A stretch of 64,000 nucleotides of DNA from an uncultured Flavobacteriaceae bacterium (GCA_947500435.1 CANMRV010000002.1:682001-746000), one strand, 5' to 3'. Counted from the first letter of the stretch, positions 37,587-47,242 are shown. Made by a program: numbers and translations. The notes: generated from the letters alone by a model not told the origin.

Positions 37587-39479
37587 TTATAATGTATTTA
37601 AGAAACCTGTCAAATCAGTCTCCTTATCTAAATTTAGCTTCTTCTTTAACCGATACTTAGACTTCAAAATACTATCTGGCAAAACATTTAGTGTGGCAGC
37701 AATCTCCTTGGTGGTCAGGTTCATTCGTAAAAAGGCCGCCAAGCGTATTTCCTTTTCCGAGATGTCTGAGTAAAGTGTTTTCAACTTCTGGTCAAAGTCG
37801 TTGTGCACATCTGCAAAGTAGGTTTTAAAGACCTCCCAATCTTTGTCGGAGGCATTCTCTTTTTTGAGAAGCATTACGATGCGTCGGAATTCTGTTTTGA
37901 ACTTATCAGGTGAGCTTTTGAGATTTTCCAAGTTCTCTTTAAGTTCTTGAATAAAAGTGTTTTTCTGTACTAGGTGCAATGTTTGACTGGTCAATTCTTT
38001 CTTTTTGTGTTCGATTTCTTGTCGGTATATCTCCTCCTGTTTTTCGCGGGCGATACGGTTCTTTTTGATACGTTGGCGGAATCCAAAGACAGCAAGGGCC
38101 AAAAAGGCAAGGGCAGAGGCCATACCGCCGGCATATAGCCCCTTTTTAAGTTTATCAGCTCTTGCTTTTTCATTTAACGTATTGATTTCTTCCTCTTGAA
38201 GCGCGATTTCGGATTCTTTTTTCTCGGTTTCATATATGATCTTTAGTTCTTCAAGTTTTTGCGACCGTTCCTTATTGAAAATCGAATCGTTTAACTTTTT
38301 AAATTCCTTATAATCTTCAAAGGCTCCAGGAAAATCTCCTAGTTTATTGTACAGAGCACTTCGATTTAGATACGCATCTCTTAGTATGGATAGACTGCCA
38401 TTATTATTTGCATAGGTCATTACGTCAGTGATATTAGAAAGAGCGCTTTTGTCTTGTCCTAAAGAATTTAAAACTTCTGATACTTTTAGTTTTGAGGTAG
38501 CAACTCGTCGTTCTGAACCAATTTTCGTAGCAATTTTTATACTTTCTTTTAATAACTTAAGGCTTTCGTACGGTTTTTCTTGAATAAAATAAAGGTCACC
38601 TAGTTCTCCCAATGCAGTTGCATGGGTTGAAGGGACGTTAGCTTGTTTGGCTTTTTCAATACTTAGTTTAAAATTAGCTTCTGCTTCTTTGTAGTTTTTC
38701 AAAACTTTATTCGCCTTTCCAAGATCTGCAAGCGCTACAGCTTGATAGTAGGTGTCATCTTGGTTGTTATAAATCTCCAAGGCTTCTTTGTTGTAGGCGA
38801 TGGCTTTATCAAGGTTTCCAATGTTAAACTCTATTGCAGCCAAATGTGTTTTCGCGTCAGCAATCCTAACATCTTTATTAATTGGAGTACTCAGTCTGGG
38901 AAGCATTCTTAAGCTTTTCAAAACATTCTCAAGTGCAATGGTGTAATGACCCCTATTTTCATTAATCCTCCCTTTGAAATCCAAGGAATATGCAATGCCC
39001 ACGGAATCTTTGTTTCTTTCATTGTATGCCAGGTTCTTGTTATTTATTTCATCTGCCTTATCCAATTTTCCAAGTTCAAATTCTAAAAGAGCCAAACCAT
39101 GATAGGCCTGTGAAACAAAAATGAAGTTGTTATAGATTTTAGCAAATTTTAAAGACTCAGTATACCTATAACGTGCGGAATCCACCATATTCACATTGTT
39201 ATAAAGAATTCCTAATTGATAATTAGCCATTGATTGCCCCCCACTAAATTGAACTTTGTTTGAAAGGGCTAATTGCTCAAAAGCATATTTTTTGGCAAGT
39301 TCCGGCTCGCGATACATATAGTAGTTGATAATCTTATTATTGGTGATAATCTTATTAGTGTCAATTTTTTGTGATTGATACACTACTAATAGACTATCGA
39401 TATTGAAATTTAATTGGGAAGCCATCTGAACATGTGAAAACAAAATTAAAATGGTGACGTATACTAGTTTAGGAGTCAT
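37587..39479 (-). CDS. TPR protein with one membrane helix and C-terminal HTH (signal transducer)
   Basis: 630 residues. A signal peptide (1-20) is followed by about seven to eight TPR units (about 45-395), a coiled coil, a membrane helix near 448-466 (GMASALAFLALAVFGFRQR), a second coiled coil and a cytoplasmic C-terminus. The end holds RLAAFLRMNLTTKEIAATLNVLPDSILKSKYRLKKKLNL, a helix-turn-helix like the LuxR/sigma-4 type. This layout is common in Bacteroidota and is thought to link periplasmic signals to transcription. It is divergent from the cytolysin gene and separated from it by a 310-base region with phased GTCCAT repeats, so it may control that gene. Confidence 0.8.
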   Translation of the reverse strand: MTPKLVYVTILILFSHVQMASQLNFNIDSLLVVYQSQKIDTNKIITNNKIINYYMYREPELAKKYAFEQLALSNKVQFSGGQSMANYQLGILYNNVNMVDSARYRYTESLKFAKIYNNFIFVSQAYHGLALLEFELGKLDKADEINNKNLAYNERNKDSVGIAYSLDFKGRINENRGHYTIALENVLKSLRMLPRLSTPINKDVRIADAKTHLAAIEFNIGNLDKAIAYNKEALEIYNNQDDTYYQAVALADLGKANKVLKNYKEAEANFKLSIEKAKQANVPSTHATALGELGDLYFIQEKPYESLKLLKESIKIATKIGSERRVATSKLKVSEVLNSLGQDKSALSNITDVMTYANNNGSLSILRDAYLNRSALYNKLGDFPGAFEDYKEFKKLNDSIFNKERSQKLEELKIIYETEKKESEIALQEEEINTLNEKARADKLKKGLYAGGMASALAFLALAVFGFRQRIKKNRIAREKQEEIYRQEIEHKKKELTSQTLHLVQKNTFIQELKENLENLKSSPDKFKTEFRRIVMLLKKENASDKDWEVFKTYFADVHNDFDQKLKTLYSDISEKEIRLAAFLRMNLTTKEIAATLNVLPDSILKSKYRLKKKLNLDKETDLTGFLNTL

Positions 39480-39789
39480 AATTGTTTATTTGGTCACAGC
39501 CAATATAATTAATTTATGTGCCTAATGAATAAGAGGTTTCATGCTGCAAAATTCATTTGTCCATATGAAGTCCATGTCTACTGCAAGCAGATTCACTATG
39601 GTATTCTTTGCTAAGCGTTGTTTTTATTGACGTTAAAGAATTTTTCAATTTTTTAAGTATAAAGGATGTCCACAGGGTTTTATCTTAAAATCCATTCGTG
39701 GTGTCCATACTTTGTCCATGCCCAAAATTAGTGTCCGCCTGTTTTCTAGGCTAGGTTTGGGGTGTTGAATCTTTAAAACCAAAGAAATT
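39480..39789. promoter_or_regulatory. 310-base divergent control region with phased GTCCAT repeats
   Basis: No ORF is supported here. GTCCAT occurs at 39559-39564 and 39570-39575, and again at 39703-39708 and 39714-39719; both pairs are spaced exactly 11 bases, one helical turn. A related GTCCAC lies at 39668-39673 and GTCCGC at 39733-39738. A -7-like TAGGTTTG is at 39752-39759, 31 bases upstream of the cytolysin ATG, although no ideal TTG box was seen. The repeats look like binding sites for a regulator of one or both flanking genes. Confidence 0.5.
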
Positions 39790-41424
39790 ATGAAAACAAA
39801 ACAAATGAAAATTGAAACGTTTAAGTTAATGACCATTTTAGGTCTACTGTTTATATCCATATTGGGGTGCAGTAAAGATGAACCGGTAGTAAATCCTACC
39901 AATCCGAATATGGAGGCCAATAATGACGATAACAATGCTTCAATAAACGATGAATTGGCTAAACTACAGGCTTTTTCACAACCTGCAGAAATACCATCAC
40001 CAGAACTTTTGGACGAAGAGGCACCGAAGAGGGACAATGAGTTTGAGTGCGTTGTAAGGCGTTACAAAGCGGCACCCGGCTTTGATCAAATGTTATCATT
40101 AGACCCTACAAGTGATGTCATTTATCCAGGGGCCATGCTCAAAGGAGAATCGATACCTACCGGTGAGTATATTGGTATCAATGGGGGCAGAGCACCAATT
40201 ACCTTGTCTGTTTCATTGCAAAATATAAATGGTAAGGCTTCTGTTGATATCGAAGAGCCGAGTCTTGACGAAGTCCGTAACGGTGTAAACGCTATTCTAG
40301 CTCAAGGCGTTACAGGGGCAACTCCTGCAAAATTGAACTTTACCGTTGAGGAGGTATACTCGGAAGAGCACTTAGATATTGCACTCGGAGCTAACTATCG
40401 TTCAAGAAATAAAGATATTTCTGGATCATTTAATTTTGAAAGCTCACAATACTATCATAAATACGTCGTAAAGTTCTTTCAGGAGTACTATACCGTAGAT
40501 ATGAGTTTGCCTACAAATGCTGATCCTGCCTCACTTTTTACGAAGTTGCCCAATTTAAACGGAACGAGTCCCGTTTATGTGTCTTCGGTCAAATATGGCA
40601 GAATGGTGCTTTACACGGTAGAATCCAATTATAGCACTACTGACGTGGAAACGGCATTTAAAATTTCATTTAATCAAGGTAAAACGGAAACCGAGGCAGA
40701 GGCTGAGTTAGATTATGAAAAAATAATCAGTACATCGAAAATAGAGGCCTTGGTGCTCGGAGGTTCTGGTGAGGATGCTGTAGGTGTTATCAATGGGCCG
40801 GGTGGCGTTTATGATTATATTAAAAATGGCGGGAATTACTCATCAGATTCTCCTGGTGCTCCGTTGGCCTATACTTTGAGATATATCAAAGAGGATTTTC
40901 CTATAGCGAGAGTGGTTTTGGCTTCGGAATATAATGCCAGGAATTGTCAGTTAGCGTATCCAAAGTATCGTGTTAGAATACGACAAATAATAACGGGTAG
41001 GTCTAATAAAAAGGAAATTTATGGAAAAATTTATGCTGGAATAATAGATGAATCTGTTGGAAACACAAAGATAGGTGATGTGGATTTTGTAGACAATCTT
41101 AAGGTGTCGACTTCAATATCTGAATCGAATCATAAAGTCGTATCTGATGATAAACCTTATAGTGTATCGCTATCATTGGATGTTGAAAATTTATATAAAC
41201 CGAATATCAATAATCTGAGAATCTTTTTATACGCTGACCTAAAGGATGATAATGGTATTTTTCCATCGGATAATCTCGGTACGGATAGAGCTGAAATTTT
41301 CTTAAGCGAGTTGGAAAGTCCTATTGCAGCTACACCAGCAGATGGCAAAACAAAAGCCTATACCCATTCTTTAAAAGGGTTTGAAGATAAGATGGAAGTC
41401 ACTTTTTACTTGGAAAAATTGTAA
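39790..41424 (+). CDS. Cholesterol-dependent-cytolysin-like (thiol-activated cytolysin family) lipoprotein
   Basis: 544 residues. A lipobox ends at Cys27 (SILGC). Residues about 85-375 follow the CDC pore-forming core: VIYPGAMLKGES (110-121), FFQEYYTVDMSLP (229-241), VSSVKYGRMVLYTVES (264-279), LVLGGSGEDA (321-330) and PGAPLAYTLRYIKEDFPIA (355-373), each matching a known CDC motif. The C-terminal 170 residues do not show the Trp-rich undecapeptide or a classic domain 4, so this is a CDC-like protein. The host or prey membrane target is unknown. It is followed by a terminator-like hairpin. Confidence 0.85.
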   Translation: MKTKQMKIETFKLMTILGLLFISILGCSKDEPVVNPTNPNMEANNDDNNASINDELAKLQAFSQPAEIPSPELLDEEAPKRDNEFECVVRRYKAAPGFDQMLSLDPTSDVIYPGAMLKGESIPTGEYIGINGGRAPITLSVSLQNINGKASVDIEEPSLDEVRNGVNAILAQGVTGATPAKLNFTVEEVYSEEHLDIALGANYRSRNKDISGSFNFESSQYYHKYVVKFFQEYYTVDMSLPTNADPASLFTKLPNLNGTSPVYVSSVKYGRMVLYTVESNYSTTDVETAFKISFNQGKTETEAEAELDYEKIISTSKIEALVLGGSGEDAVGVINGPGGVYDYIKNGGNYSSDSPGAPLAYTLRYIKEDFPIARVVLASEYNARNCQLAYPKYRVRIRQIITGRSNKKEIYGKIYAGIIDESVGNTKIGDVDFVDNLKVSTSISESNHKVVSDDKPYSVSLSLDVENLYKPNINNLRIFLYADLKDDNGIFPSDNLGTDRAEIFLSELESPIAATPADGKTKAYTHSLKGFEDKMEVTFYLEKL

Positions 41425-41441
41425 TAGACGCCATGAATTAC

Positions 41442-41487
41442 GCAGTCGGCACCTTAAGTTGTGATTCAACAGCTTGGTGTCGGCTGC
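41442..41487 (+). terminator. Terminator-like hairpin after the cytolysin gene
   Basis: GCAGTCGGCACC (41442-41453) pairs with GGTGTCGGCTGC (41476-41487) over 12 positions with two G-U wobbles. A short T run (TTTT) comes after it. Confidence 0.6.
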
Positions 41488-41593
41488 TAGTTTTAATACC
41501 ATGCAGCTTTTAAGGCCCTAAGGACTCGAGATTGAATTCGTAAAATCATATACGATTTAATATAAATTGCTGATAATCAAATTATATAGCGTG

Positions 41594-43765
41594 TTACTTC
41601 TTGCGTTCCACCAACTCTAACTGTTCTACGCTGACATTAGTAGTAAACATACCATAATTAACGGTTGCCTTGCCCTTTTCAAGCTTGTCGATAGAACCAA
41701 CAGCCTTACCATCAGTCATTCGAACGCGGTCGCCAGTTTTAAAAACAGGTCTTGGTTTGCTCTTCTCTTTTATGATGGCTTTTTTCTTTTCGACCTTCTT
41801 TTTCTCACGAATTACTTTGACTTCTTTTTGCACTTCTTGAGTGACCTGAGCCATTTTGCTGCGTGCTGCTTTTGCCTGATGAGCCGTTTTCTTTTTCCGC
41901 TTACTATTTTCCGTTTCTACGATTCGTAACAATTCAGAGACTAAAAGGCGTTTCTTTTTATCATGAAAATACTTGTCCGCAGCTGTGTTTACTTTGTTTC
42001 CCAACTGAATCATGCGCTGGTCATGGTCATATAATTCTTGGTAACTCTCCAGCTTTGATTTAATTTTCGCATTTAATTTTTCTAATCGCGCCGCTTCCTC
42101 TCTTGCTTTGGACTCTTCTTCTTGCATTCTAGAGCCTGTTTTAGCCATTTTACTGCGTTCTTTCTGCAATTTGGCTATCGTGGCATCAAAACGGACTTTG
42201 CCACGCTCTATCTTCTTCTTTGACTTGTTGATTAGCGAGTAGGGGATGCCATTCTTTTGCGCCACCTCAAAAGTGAAGGAGCTACCAGCTTCTCCCAATA
42301 CCAATTGAAAGGTTGGTTCCAAGGTTTTGCCATCAAAAAGCATGTTGGCATTAGAGATATGCGGTAACTCATTGGCCAATAACTTCAAATTGGCATAGTG
42401 TGTTGTGATTACACCATAGGCACCACGTTCGTAGAATACCTCAAGAAAAGTTTCTGCTAAGGCGCCCCCGAGTTCAGGGTCACTACCTGTTCCAAACTCA
42501 TCAATTAAGAACAAGGTATTGGCATTACACTTCTTTAAAAAAGTGTTCATGTTTTTGAGCCGATAACTGTATGTACTTAAATGATTTTCAATGGATTGGT
42601 TGTCACCAATATCTGTCAAAATCTTATCGAATAAACATACAGAGCTTCTTTCATGAACAGGAATCAATAATCCGCTTTGTAACATCACCTGCAGTAAGCC
42701 AATCGTTTTTAAAGTGATACTCTTTCCACCGGCATTGGGACCTGAAATAACAATAATCCTATTTTCCGGATGCAATTCTATGGTTTGCGGAAAGGTTTTT
42801 TCACCTCTCAGCTTATTATCCAAATAAAGCAAAGGATGATAAGCATCCCTTAAAAACAAACGCTTTTCATCATTTATCTTTGGAAGTAACGCTTTTGTTT
42901 CAGAAGCGTATTTGGCTTTCGCAGCGGTCACATCAATTTGTGCTAGAAACTCCTGATAATCCGAAAGGATAGGGGCAAATGGGCGTATCAATGCCGTAAG
43001 TTGATTCAGGATTCTTTGGGTTTCTTCCTTTTCATCAAACTCCAGGTTATTCAGCTCCCTGCTATATTTCAAAGTCGCTTCAGGTTCGATATAGACGATG
43101 CTTCCGGTCTTGGAATTCCCCATAACGGAACCCTTTACTTTTCTTCGATACATCGCCTTTACCGCCAAAACACGACGGTTCTCGTAAACGGATTCCCGAA
43201 TATCATCTAAATAATCAGATCCGTTATAGATGTTTAAAGCTGAAGCAAAACTTTGACTGATTTTTCCCTTCACCTGATTCATTTGCCTTCGGATGTCAAA
43301 CAACTTATCCGAAGCACGATCCTTTACTTCGCCAAAGCGGTCGATAACGCCATCTATTTCCTTGGGAATTTCGTTATTCAGTTCAATTTCCTCTGAAGCG
43401 GCAAATAGCAATGGGTAATACTCCTTGAACTTTTTAAAGAACTTTTTATGCGTAGCAATAGTGGTGCAGATGGTCCCGATTTTCCGGAAACTCCCAACCT
43501 CCAAGGTTGTGTTTTCGATTTTTAGAAGACTCAATTCGGAATCAATACGGTCAAATCCGTGATTAGGGATTCTATTTTCACTAACCAATGAGGATAAATA
43601 CTCGGATGTTTGACCTAAAACCAACCGAATGGCTTCCTCATCTAAAATGGGTTTGATTTCTAAGGCACGTTCCTTACCCAATTCCGTATTACACCGTGCT
43701 GCAATTTGTTGCAGAACCGTTGGAAACTCTAGGTCTTGAAGTGTTTTGGTATGTATTGAAATCAT
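41594..43765 (-). CDS. mutS2: MutS2-type DNA mismatch/recombination ATPase lacking the Smr domain
   Basis: 723 residues from ATG 43765 (the longer frame adds seven residues to 43786). IVISGPNAGGKSITLKTIGLL is the Walker A, FLIDEFGTGSDPELGGALAE the Walker B, and THYANLKLLA the switch segment of the MutS ATPase. A long coiled-coil helix precedes a basic linker (KKKVEKKKAIIKEKSK) and a KOW-like end (FKTGDRVRMTDGKAVGSID). The Smr endonuclease domain found at the C-terminus of Bacillus MutS2 is absent. MutS2 acts on branched DNA or stalled ribosomes; which role applies here is not known. Confidence 0.88.
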   Translation of the reverse strand: MISIHTKTLQDLEFPTVLQQIAARCNTELGKERALEIKPILDEEAIRLVLGQTSEYLSSLVSENRIPNHGFDRIDSELSLLKIENTTLEVGSFRKIGTICTTIATHKKFFKKFKEYYPLLFAASEEIELNNEIPKEIDGVIDRFGEVKDRASDKLFDIRRQMNQVKGKISQSFASALNIYNGSDYLDDIRESVYENRRVLAVKAMYRRKVKGSVMGNSKTGSIVYIEPEATLKYSRELNNLEFDEKEETQRILNQLTALIRPFAPILSDYQEFLAQIDVTAAKAKYASETKALLPKINDEKRLFLRDAYHPLLYLDNKLRGEKTFPQTIELHPENRIIVISGPNAGGKSITLKTIGLLQVMLQSGLLIPVHERSSVCLFDKILTDIGDNQSIENHLSTYSYRLKNMNTFLKKCNANTLFLIDEFGTGSDPELGGALAETFLEVFYERGAYGVITTHYANLKLLANELPHISNANMLFDGKTLEPTFQLVLGEAGSSFTFEVAQKNGIPYSLINKSKKKIERGKVRFDATIAKLQKERSKMAKTGSRMQEEESKAREEAARLEKLNAKIKSKLESYQELYDHDQRMIQLGNKVNTAADKYFHDKKKRLLVSELLRIVETENSKRKKKTAHQAKAARSKMAQVTQEVQKEVKVIREKKKVEKKKAIIKEKSKPRPVFKTGDRVRMTDGKAVGSIDKLEKGKATVNYGMFTTNVSVEQLELVERKK

Positions 43766-43978
43766 AGTTGATAAAACCGAAGGCAAATGTATGGAATACG
43801 CTTTAGACTAAAAACATTCTCAACCCCAAGAACATGAAAGACTGTGTGTACACAACAAATCCGTGGTTTTTTCGACCAAATGCGCCCCCTTAATACAATA
43901 TTTTCACCCTAATAGCTGTTTTAGTCAGAACCTACTTACGAGATAGCGACTTTTCGCTTCGTGATTATTAAAATTTAT

Positions 43979-45043
43979 ATGAGACATTTTTTCCGAATCT
44001 TAGGGGTATGTACTTTTTTAGTAGCGCTTGCTAGTTGTACTTCAACAAAGGAATTGACAATTAGTACCATAGAACCTTCTCCTGTTGATTTCTCTAGTCA
44101 AATTAGAAAAATTGGTATTGTTAATAGTAGCAAATCCTCATTTGTAAAGAGCTATTCTACGCGTTTGGAGCAACTTATCGTAATGGAAGAAAGATGGCTT
44201 GCGGAAAAGGGAACGGAGGCAGCCCTGACCGGACTTTTCGACGAATTGGCACAAGACAAACGTTTTGATACGGTACTAATTTTAGACCATCTTGATGACA
44301 AAGTAACGGATTTCGGTACGAGGCCAAGTAATGATACTTGGAATACAATAGCGGATATTTGCGAAGCGAATGGAGTTGATGCCATTTTCTCATTGGCTTC
44401 CCATGATACTGAAACACAGTTCTCCTTAAAGAAAACAAAAATCGATCAGCTTGATATGATGCGGGATAGAACTACTGTGTCAGCGCAAGAGATTACTTTG
44501 GAAACTCTAATTGAGAACGGATGGAGAGTATATGATCCGAAACAAAGAATATTAGTTGATGAGTTTACTTCGAACGACCAAATTACTGCATCCGCAAAAG
44601 GTGTAAATCCTGTTGATGCACTTCAAGCTATTGATAAACGGCGCGAAACCTTATTGGCGCAAAGTAAGAGTTCTGGTAGTTCATATGCACAGCGTATGCA
44701 ACCCAAAAAACTAGATGTTCAAAGAGCGTACTATGTAGTTGGAACAAGAAACTTTGAGTTGGCAGATGATAAAATCCAAGAAGGTGCCTACCATGAAGCG
44801 ATAAAGCTATGGGAGGAGGAAATTGCTAATCCAAAAGCTCGAATTAGTGGTCGGGCATGTTATAATCTTGCGGTTTTAAGTGAATTTAATGGCAACCTAA
44901 ATGCAGCAATGAATTGGGCAACTAAGTCTTATAATTTGCACAAAGAGGATGCCACACTTGATTATATTACGGCTTTAGAGCGTCGTCAAGCACAGAGTGA
45001 TGTGCTAAAGGTCCAACTGGCAAATACAACATTTGAAGATTAG
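43979..45043 (+). CDS. DUF6340-like lipoprotein
   Basis: 354 residues from ATG 43979; the longest frame starts at GTG 43961. A lipobox ends in LVALASC, and ALASC is followed by TSTKEL. The mature N-terminus is TISTIEPSPVDFSSQIRKIGIVN, a pattern I associate with the Bacteroidota family DUF6340. The C-terminal third holds a TPR-like segment (GTRNFELADDKIQEGAYHEAIKLWEEEIA, CYNLAVLSEFNGNLNAAMNWATKSY). It probably faces the periplasm; the function is unknown. Confidence 0.65.
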   Translation: MRHFFRILGVCTFLVALASCTSTKELTISTIEPSPVDFSSQIRKIGIVNSSKSSFVKSYSTRLEQLIVMEERWLAEKGTEAALTGLFDELAQDKRFDTVLILDHLDDKVTDFGTRPSNDTWNTIADICEANGVDAIFSLASHDTETQFSLKKTKIDQLDMMRDRTTVSAQEITLETLIENGWRVYDPKQRILVDEFTSNDQITASAKGVNPVDALQAIDKRRETLLAQSKSSGSSYAQRMQPKKLDVQRAYYVVGTRNFELADDKIQEGAYHEAIKLWEEEIANPKARISGRACYNLAVLSEFNGNLNAAMNWATKSYNLHKEDATLDYITALERRQAQSDVLKVQLANTTFED

Positions 45044-45130
45044 AAAAGACCTTTTCTAACTAGAATTACCTTCTGTTAAATAGCTCAAAACATCTATTTT
45101 TGTCTTTTATATGAAAAGGACAGACTAAAT

Positions 45131-45796
45131 ATGGATGTTAAAATAAACGAAATCTGGAGGCAGCAGCTCCAACAGGAATTTCAACAACCCTATTTTCGTT
45201 CCCTTATTGATTTTGTGAAAAAGGAGTACGCTTCTGGTGCATGCTATCCCAAGGGAAAGGATATTTTTGCGGCATTCGACCAATGCGCGTTTGAAAACAC
45301 CAAAGTGGTCATTATAGGCCAGGATCCCTATCACGGACCAAACCAAGCCAATGGACTTTGTTTTTCGGTCAAAGACGCTATTCCACATCCTCCGTCGTTA
45401 ATCAATATTTTCAAAGAAATAGAAAGCGATTTAGGGGTTCCTTATCCCAGAAGTGGCAATCTTGAGCGTTGGGCGCAACAGGGCGTCCTGCTATTGAACG
45501 CAACACTTACCGTCAGAGCAAATCAAGCGGGAAGTCACCAAAAAAAGGGTTGGGAGCGATTTACTGATTCGGTTATTCAAAAGTTATCTGCAGAAAAAGA
45601 AAATCTTGTTTTTTTACTGTGGGGAGGTTTTGCAAAAAAGAAGGCGTCTCTAATTGATGGGAATAAACATAAAATACTCACTTCGGGCCATCCTTCACCA
45701 CTAAGTGCTAATCGAGGATACTGGTTTGGAAACCGCCATTTTAGTCAGGCCAATGAGGTACTGGGCATGCTGGATAAGAAACCAATTAGCTGGTAG
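45131..45796 (+). CDS. ung: Uracil-DNA glycosylase
   Basis: 221 residues, the usual Ung length. VVIIGQDPYHGPNQANGLCFSV holds the water-activating Asp and the DPYHG loop. LLLNATLTVRANQAGSH and FLLWGGFAKKK are further motifs, and SGHPSPLSANRGYWFGNRHFSQ carries the catalytic His (HPSPLS). It starts base excision repair by removing uracil from DNA. A -7-like TATTTTTG is at 45095-45102. Confidence 0.97.
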   Translation: MDVKINEIWRQQLQQEFQQPYFRSLIDFVKKEYASGACYPKGKDIFAAFDQCAFENTKVVIIGQDPYHGPNQANGLCFSVKDAIPHPPSLINIFKEIESDLGVPYPRSGNLERWAQQGVLLLNATLTVRANQAGSHQKKGWERFTDSVIQKLSAEKENLVFLLWGGFAKKKASLIDGNKHKILTSGHPSPLSANRGYWFGNRHFSQANEVLGMLDKKPISW

Positions 45797-45964
45797 GCAA
45801 ATGAGATAGAATGTAGGAGTTTAAACATCTCTTTGTTAAATAATGAGAAGAGCTATAACGTTGTAGTTGTGGTTTTTGGAAAACAAATATGTTAAATCCA
45901 CATGAATTATTTGTTTTCGAAAGAAAATTACTACTTTAGAAAAAGCCAAACCACCGTACTTTTT

Positions 45965-46393
45965 ATGAATTCCCTTATTTTGAATTCCATTCTTTTAGTT
46001 GATGACGAGGAAATAAGCAATCTATTCAACAAGATTTTTATAGGAAAATTAAACCTTAATATCGATGTAGATTTTGTTCTTAATGGGCAAGAAGCCTTGG
46101 ATTTGTTAGTCCCATCTGAGGACTACTCAACAGTATTAATGCCTTGTCTGTTGTTATTAGACATAAAAATGCCGGTAATGGACGGGTGGCAATTCCTGAA
46201 AGCTTATGAAGAACAGGTAAGTCCTGAGATTAGGGACAAAATCACTATTGTTATGCTCACAACAAGTGAGAATGAAAGAGATGAGATCAAAGCAATGAAG
46301 AATCCGAATGTCAGGGACTTTATCAAAAAACCCCTTTCAGAAGAAACCATCAGGAAATTAGTTCAAAAACACTATTTGAATAAGAAGTCGTAA
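45965..46393 (+). CDS. Stand-alone response regulator (receiver domain)
   Basis: 142 residues from ATG 45965; the longest frame adds 21 residues that do not look like a receiver. ILLVDDEEISN supplies the acidic pair, LLLLDIKMPVMDGWQFL the phosphoacceptor Asp, VMLTTS the switch Thr and DFIKKPLS the conserved Lys. No output domain follows, so it works through protein contacts or a phosphorelay. No histidine kinase is next to it. Confidence 0.88.
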   Translation: MNSLILNSILLVDDEEISNLFNKIFIGKLNLNIDVDFVLNGQEALDLLVPSEDYSTVLMPCLLLLDIKMPVMDGWQFLKAYEEQVSPEIRDKITIVMLTTSENERDEIKAMKNPNVRDFIKKPLSEETIRKLVQKHYLNKKS

Positions 46394-46396
46394 GTC

Positions 46397-47242
46397 TTAA
46401 ATGGCGATATCCTCAAAAGGAAGAATCTTCTCAATCCGCCTTAACTCCTTTAGCAGCTTGCAAACCTGGTCAATATCCCGTCTGTCGATTTGTTCTTGAC
46501 TCCAACGTGTTAGCGACAGCCATTCTTGAATATCAGGTAATTGTTGATCGTAGCGATTTGCCAAGGTTTTGTCAATGCTTGGAATATTTTTGAACTCCGA
46601 AGTATAGAGATTTATAATTTCCAAAATATGTCCTATTGCAGATGGATTTTTGCTGATAAACCGACCAGTTGCTGCAATTACAAAGCAAGGCCATGGGGTA
46701 GGGCAGTCGTCAATTCTTCTAAAGATACCTTTATCAACTATTGGTTTTGTAGTAAAGTGCTCCCAAAGAAAATAGTCCGCCGCACCTTTAGTAAGAGCCT
46801 CAACAGCACCATCAAGATTATTGATTACCTCAAATTGTAAATTATCAATCTCCCATCCTTCTTTTTGGGCATTCACATAGGCCATAAGGTGGCTTCCACT
46901 TCCGAAGCGACTAATTGCCGCCTTCTTCCCTGAAAGCTCATCAATCGTCTTGTATGCGCTCTTAGCGCCAACATGTATGCCCCATAATAGAGGTGTGGCA
47001 ATAAATTCTTGAACAATTTTAGAGGGATTTCCCTCGGTTATACTTTTTACTACGCCCTCAGTTAGAATAATTGCTAAATCCGTTTCTTCATCTTGAAGCA
47101 TTTGGCACATTCTTCCGGTTCCTTCTGGAATATCCGTCCAACATAAGTCAATGCCTCTTTCAGTAAAAGCACCCTCTTCAATGGCCATATGCCAAGGCAG
47201 ATTAAAATGTTCAGGTACGCCAATAATATTTACTTTTTTCAT
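46397..47242 (-). CDS. Periplasmic-binding-protein type 2 fold protein without signal peptide (Ca3427-like)
   Basis: 281 residues beginning MKKVNIIGVPEHFNLPWHMAIEEGAF. The body has an ABC-transporter substrate-binding fold (NMT1/SsuA type): LPWHMAIEEGAFTERGIDL, ELSGKKAAISRFGSGSH and CFVIAATGRFI. No signal peptide or lipobox is seen, so it should be cytoplasmic. Fungal Ca3427-like proteins share this form. No permease or ATPase is near. The ligand is unknown; pyrimidine- or thiamine-related molecules are plausible from the wider family. Confidence 0.7.
   Translation of the reverse strand: MKKVNIIGVPEHFNLPWHMAIEEGAFTERGIDLCWTDIPEGTGRMCQMLQDEETDLAIILTEGVVKSITEGNPSKIVQEFIATPLLWGIHVGAKSAYKTIDELSGKKAAISRFGSGSHLMAYVNAQKEGWEIDNLQFEVINNLDGAVEALTKGAADYFLWEHFTTKPIVDKGIFRRIDDCPTPWPCFVIAATGRFISKNPSAIGHILEIINLYTSEFKNIPSIDKTLANRYDQQLPDIQEWLSLTRWSQEQIDRRDIDQVCKLLKELRRIEKILPFEDIAI

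Noticed and set aside
43845..43854. Palindrome TGTGTACACA upstream of mutS2 and the DUF6340 gene
   Set aside because: A single 10-base palindrome is expected by chance at this window size, and no second copy was seen nearby.
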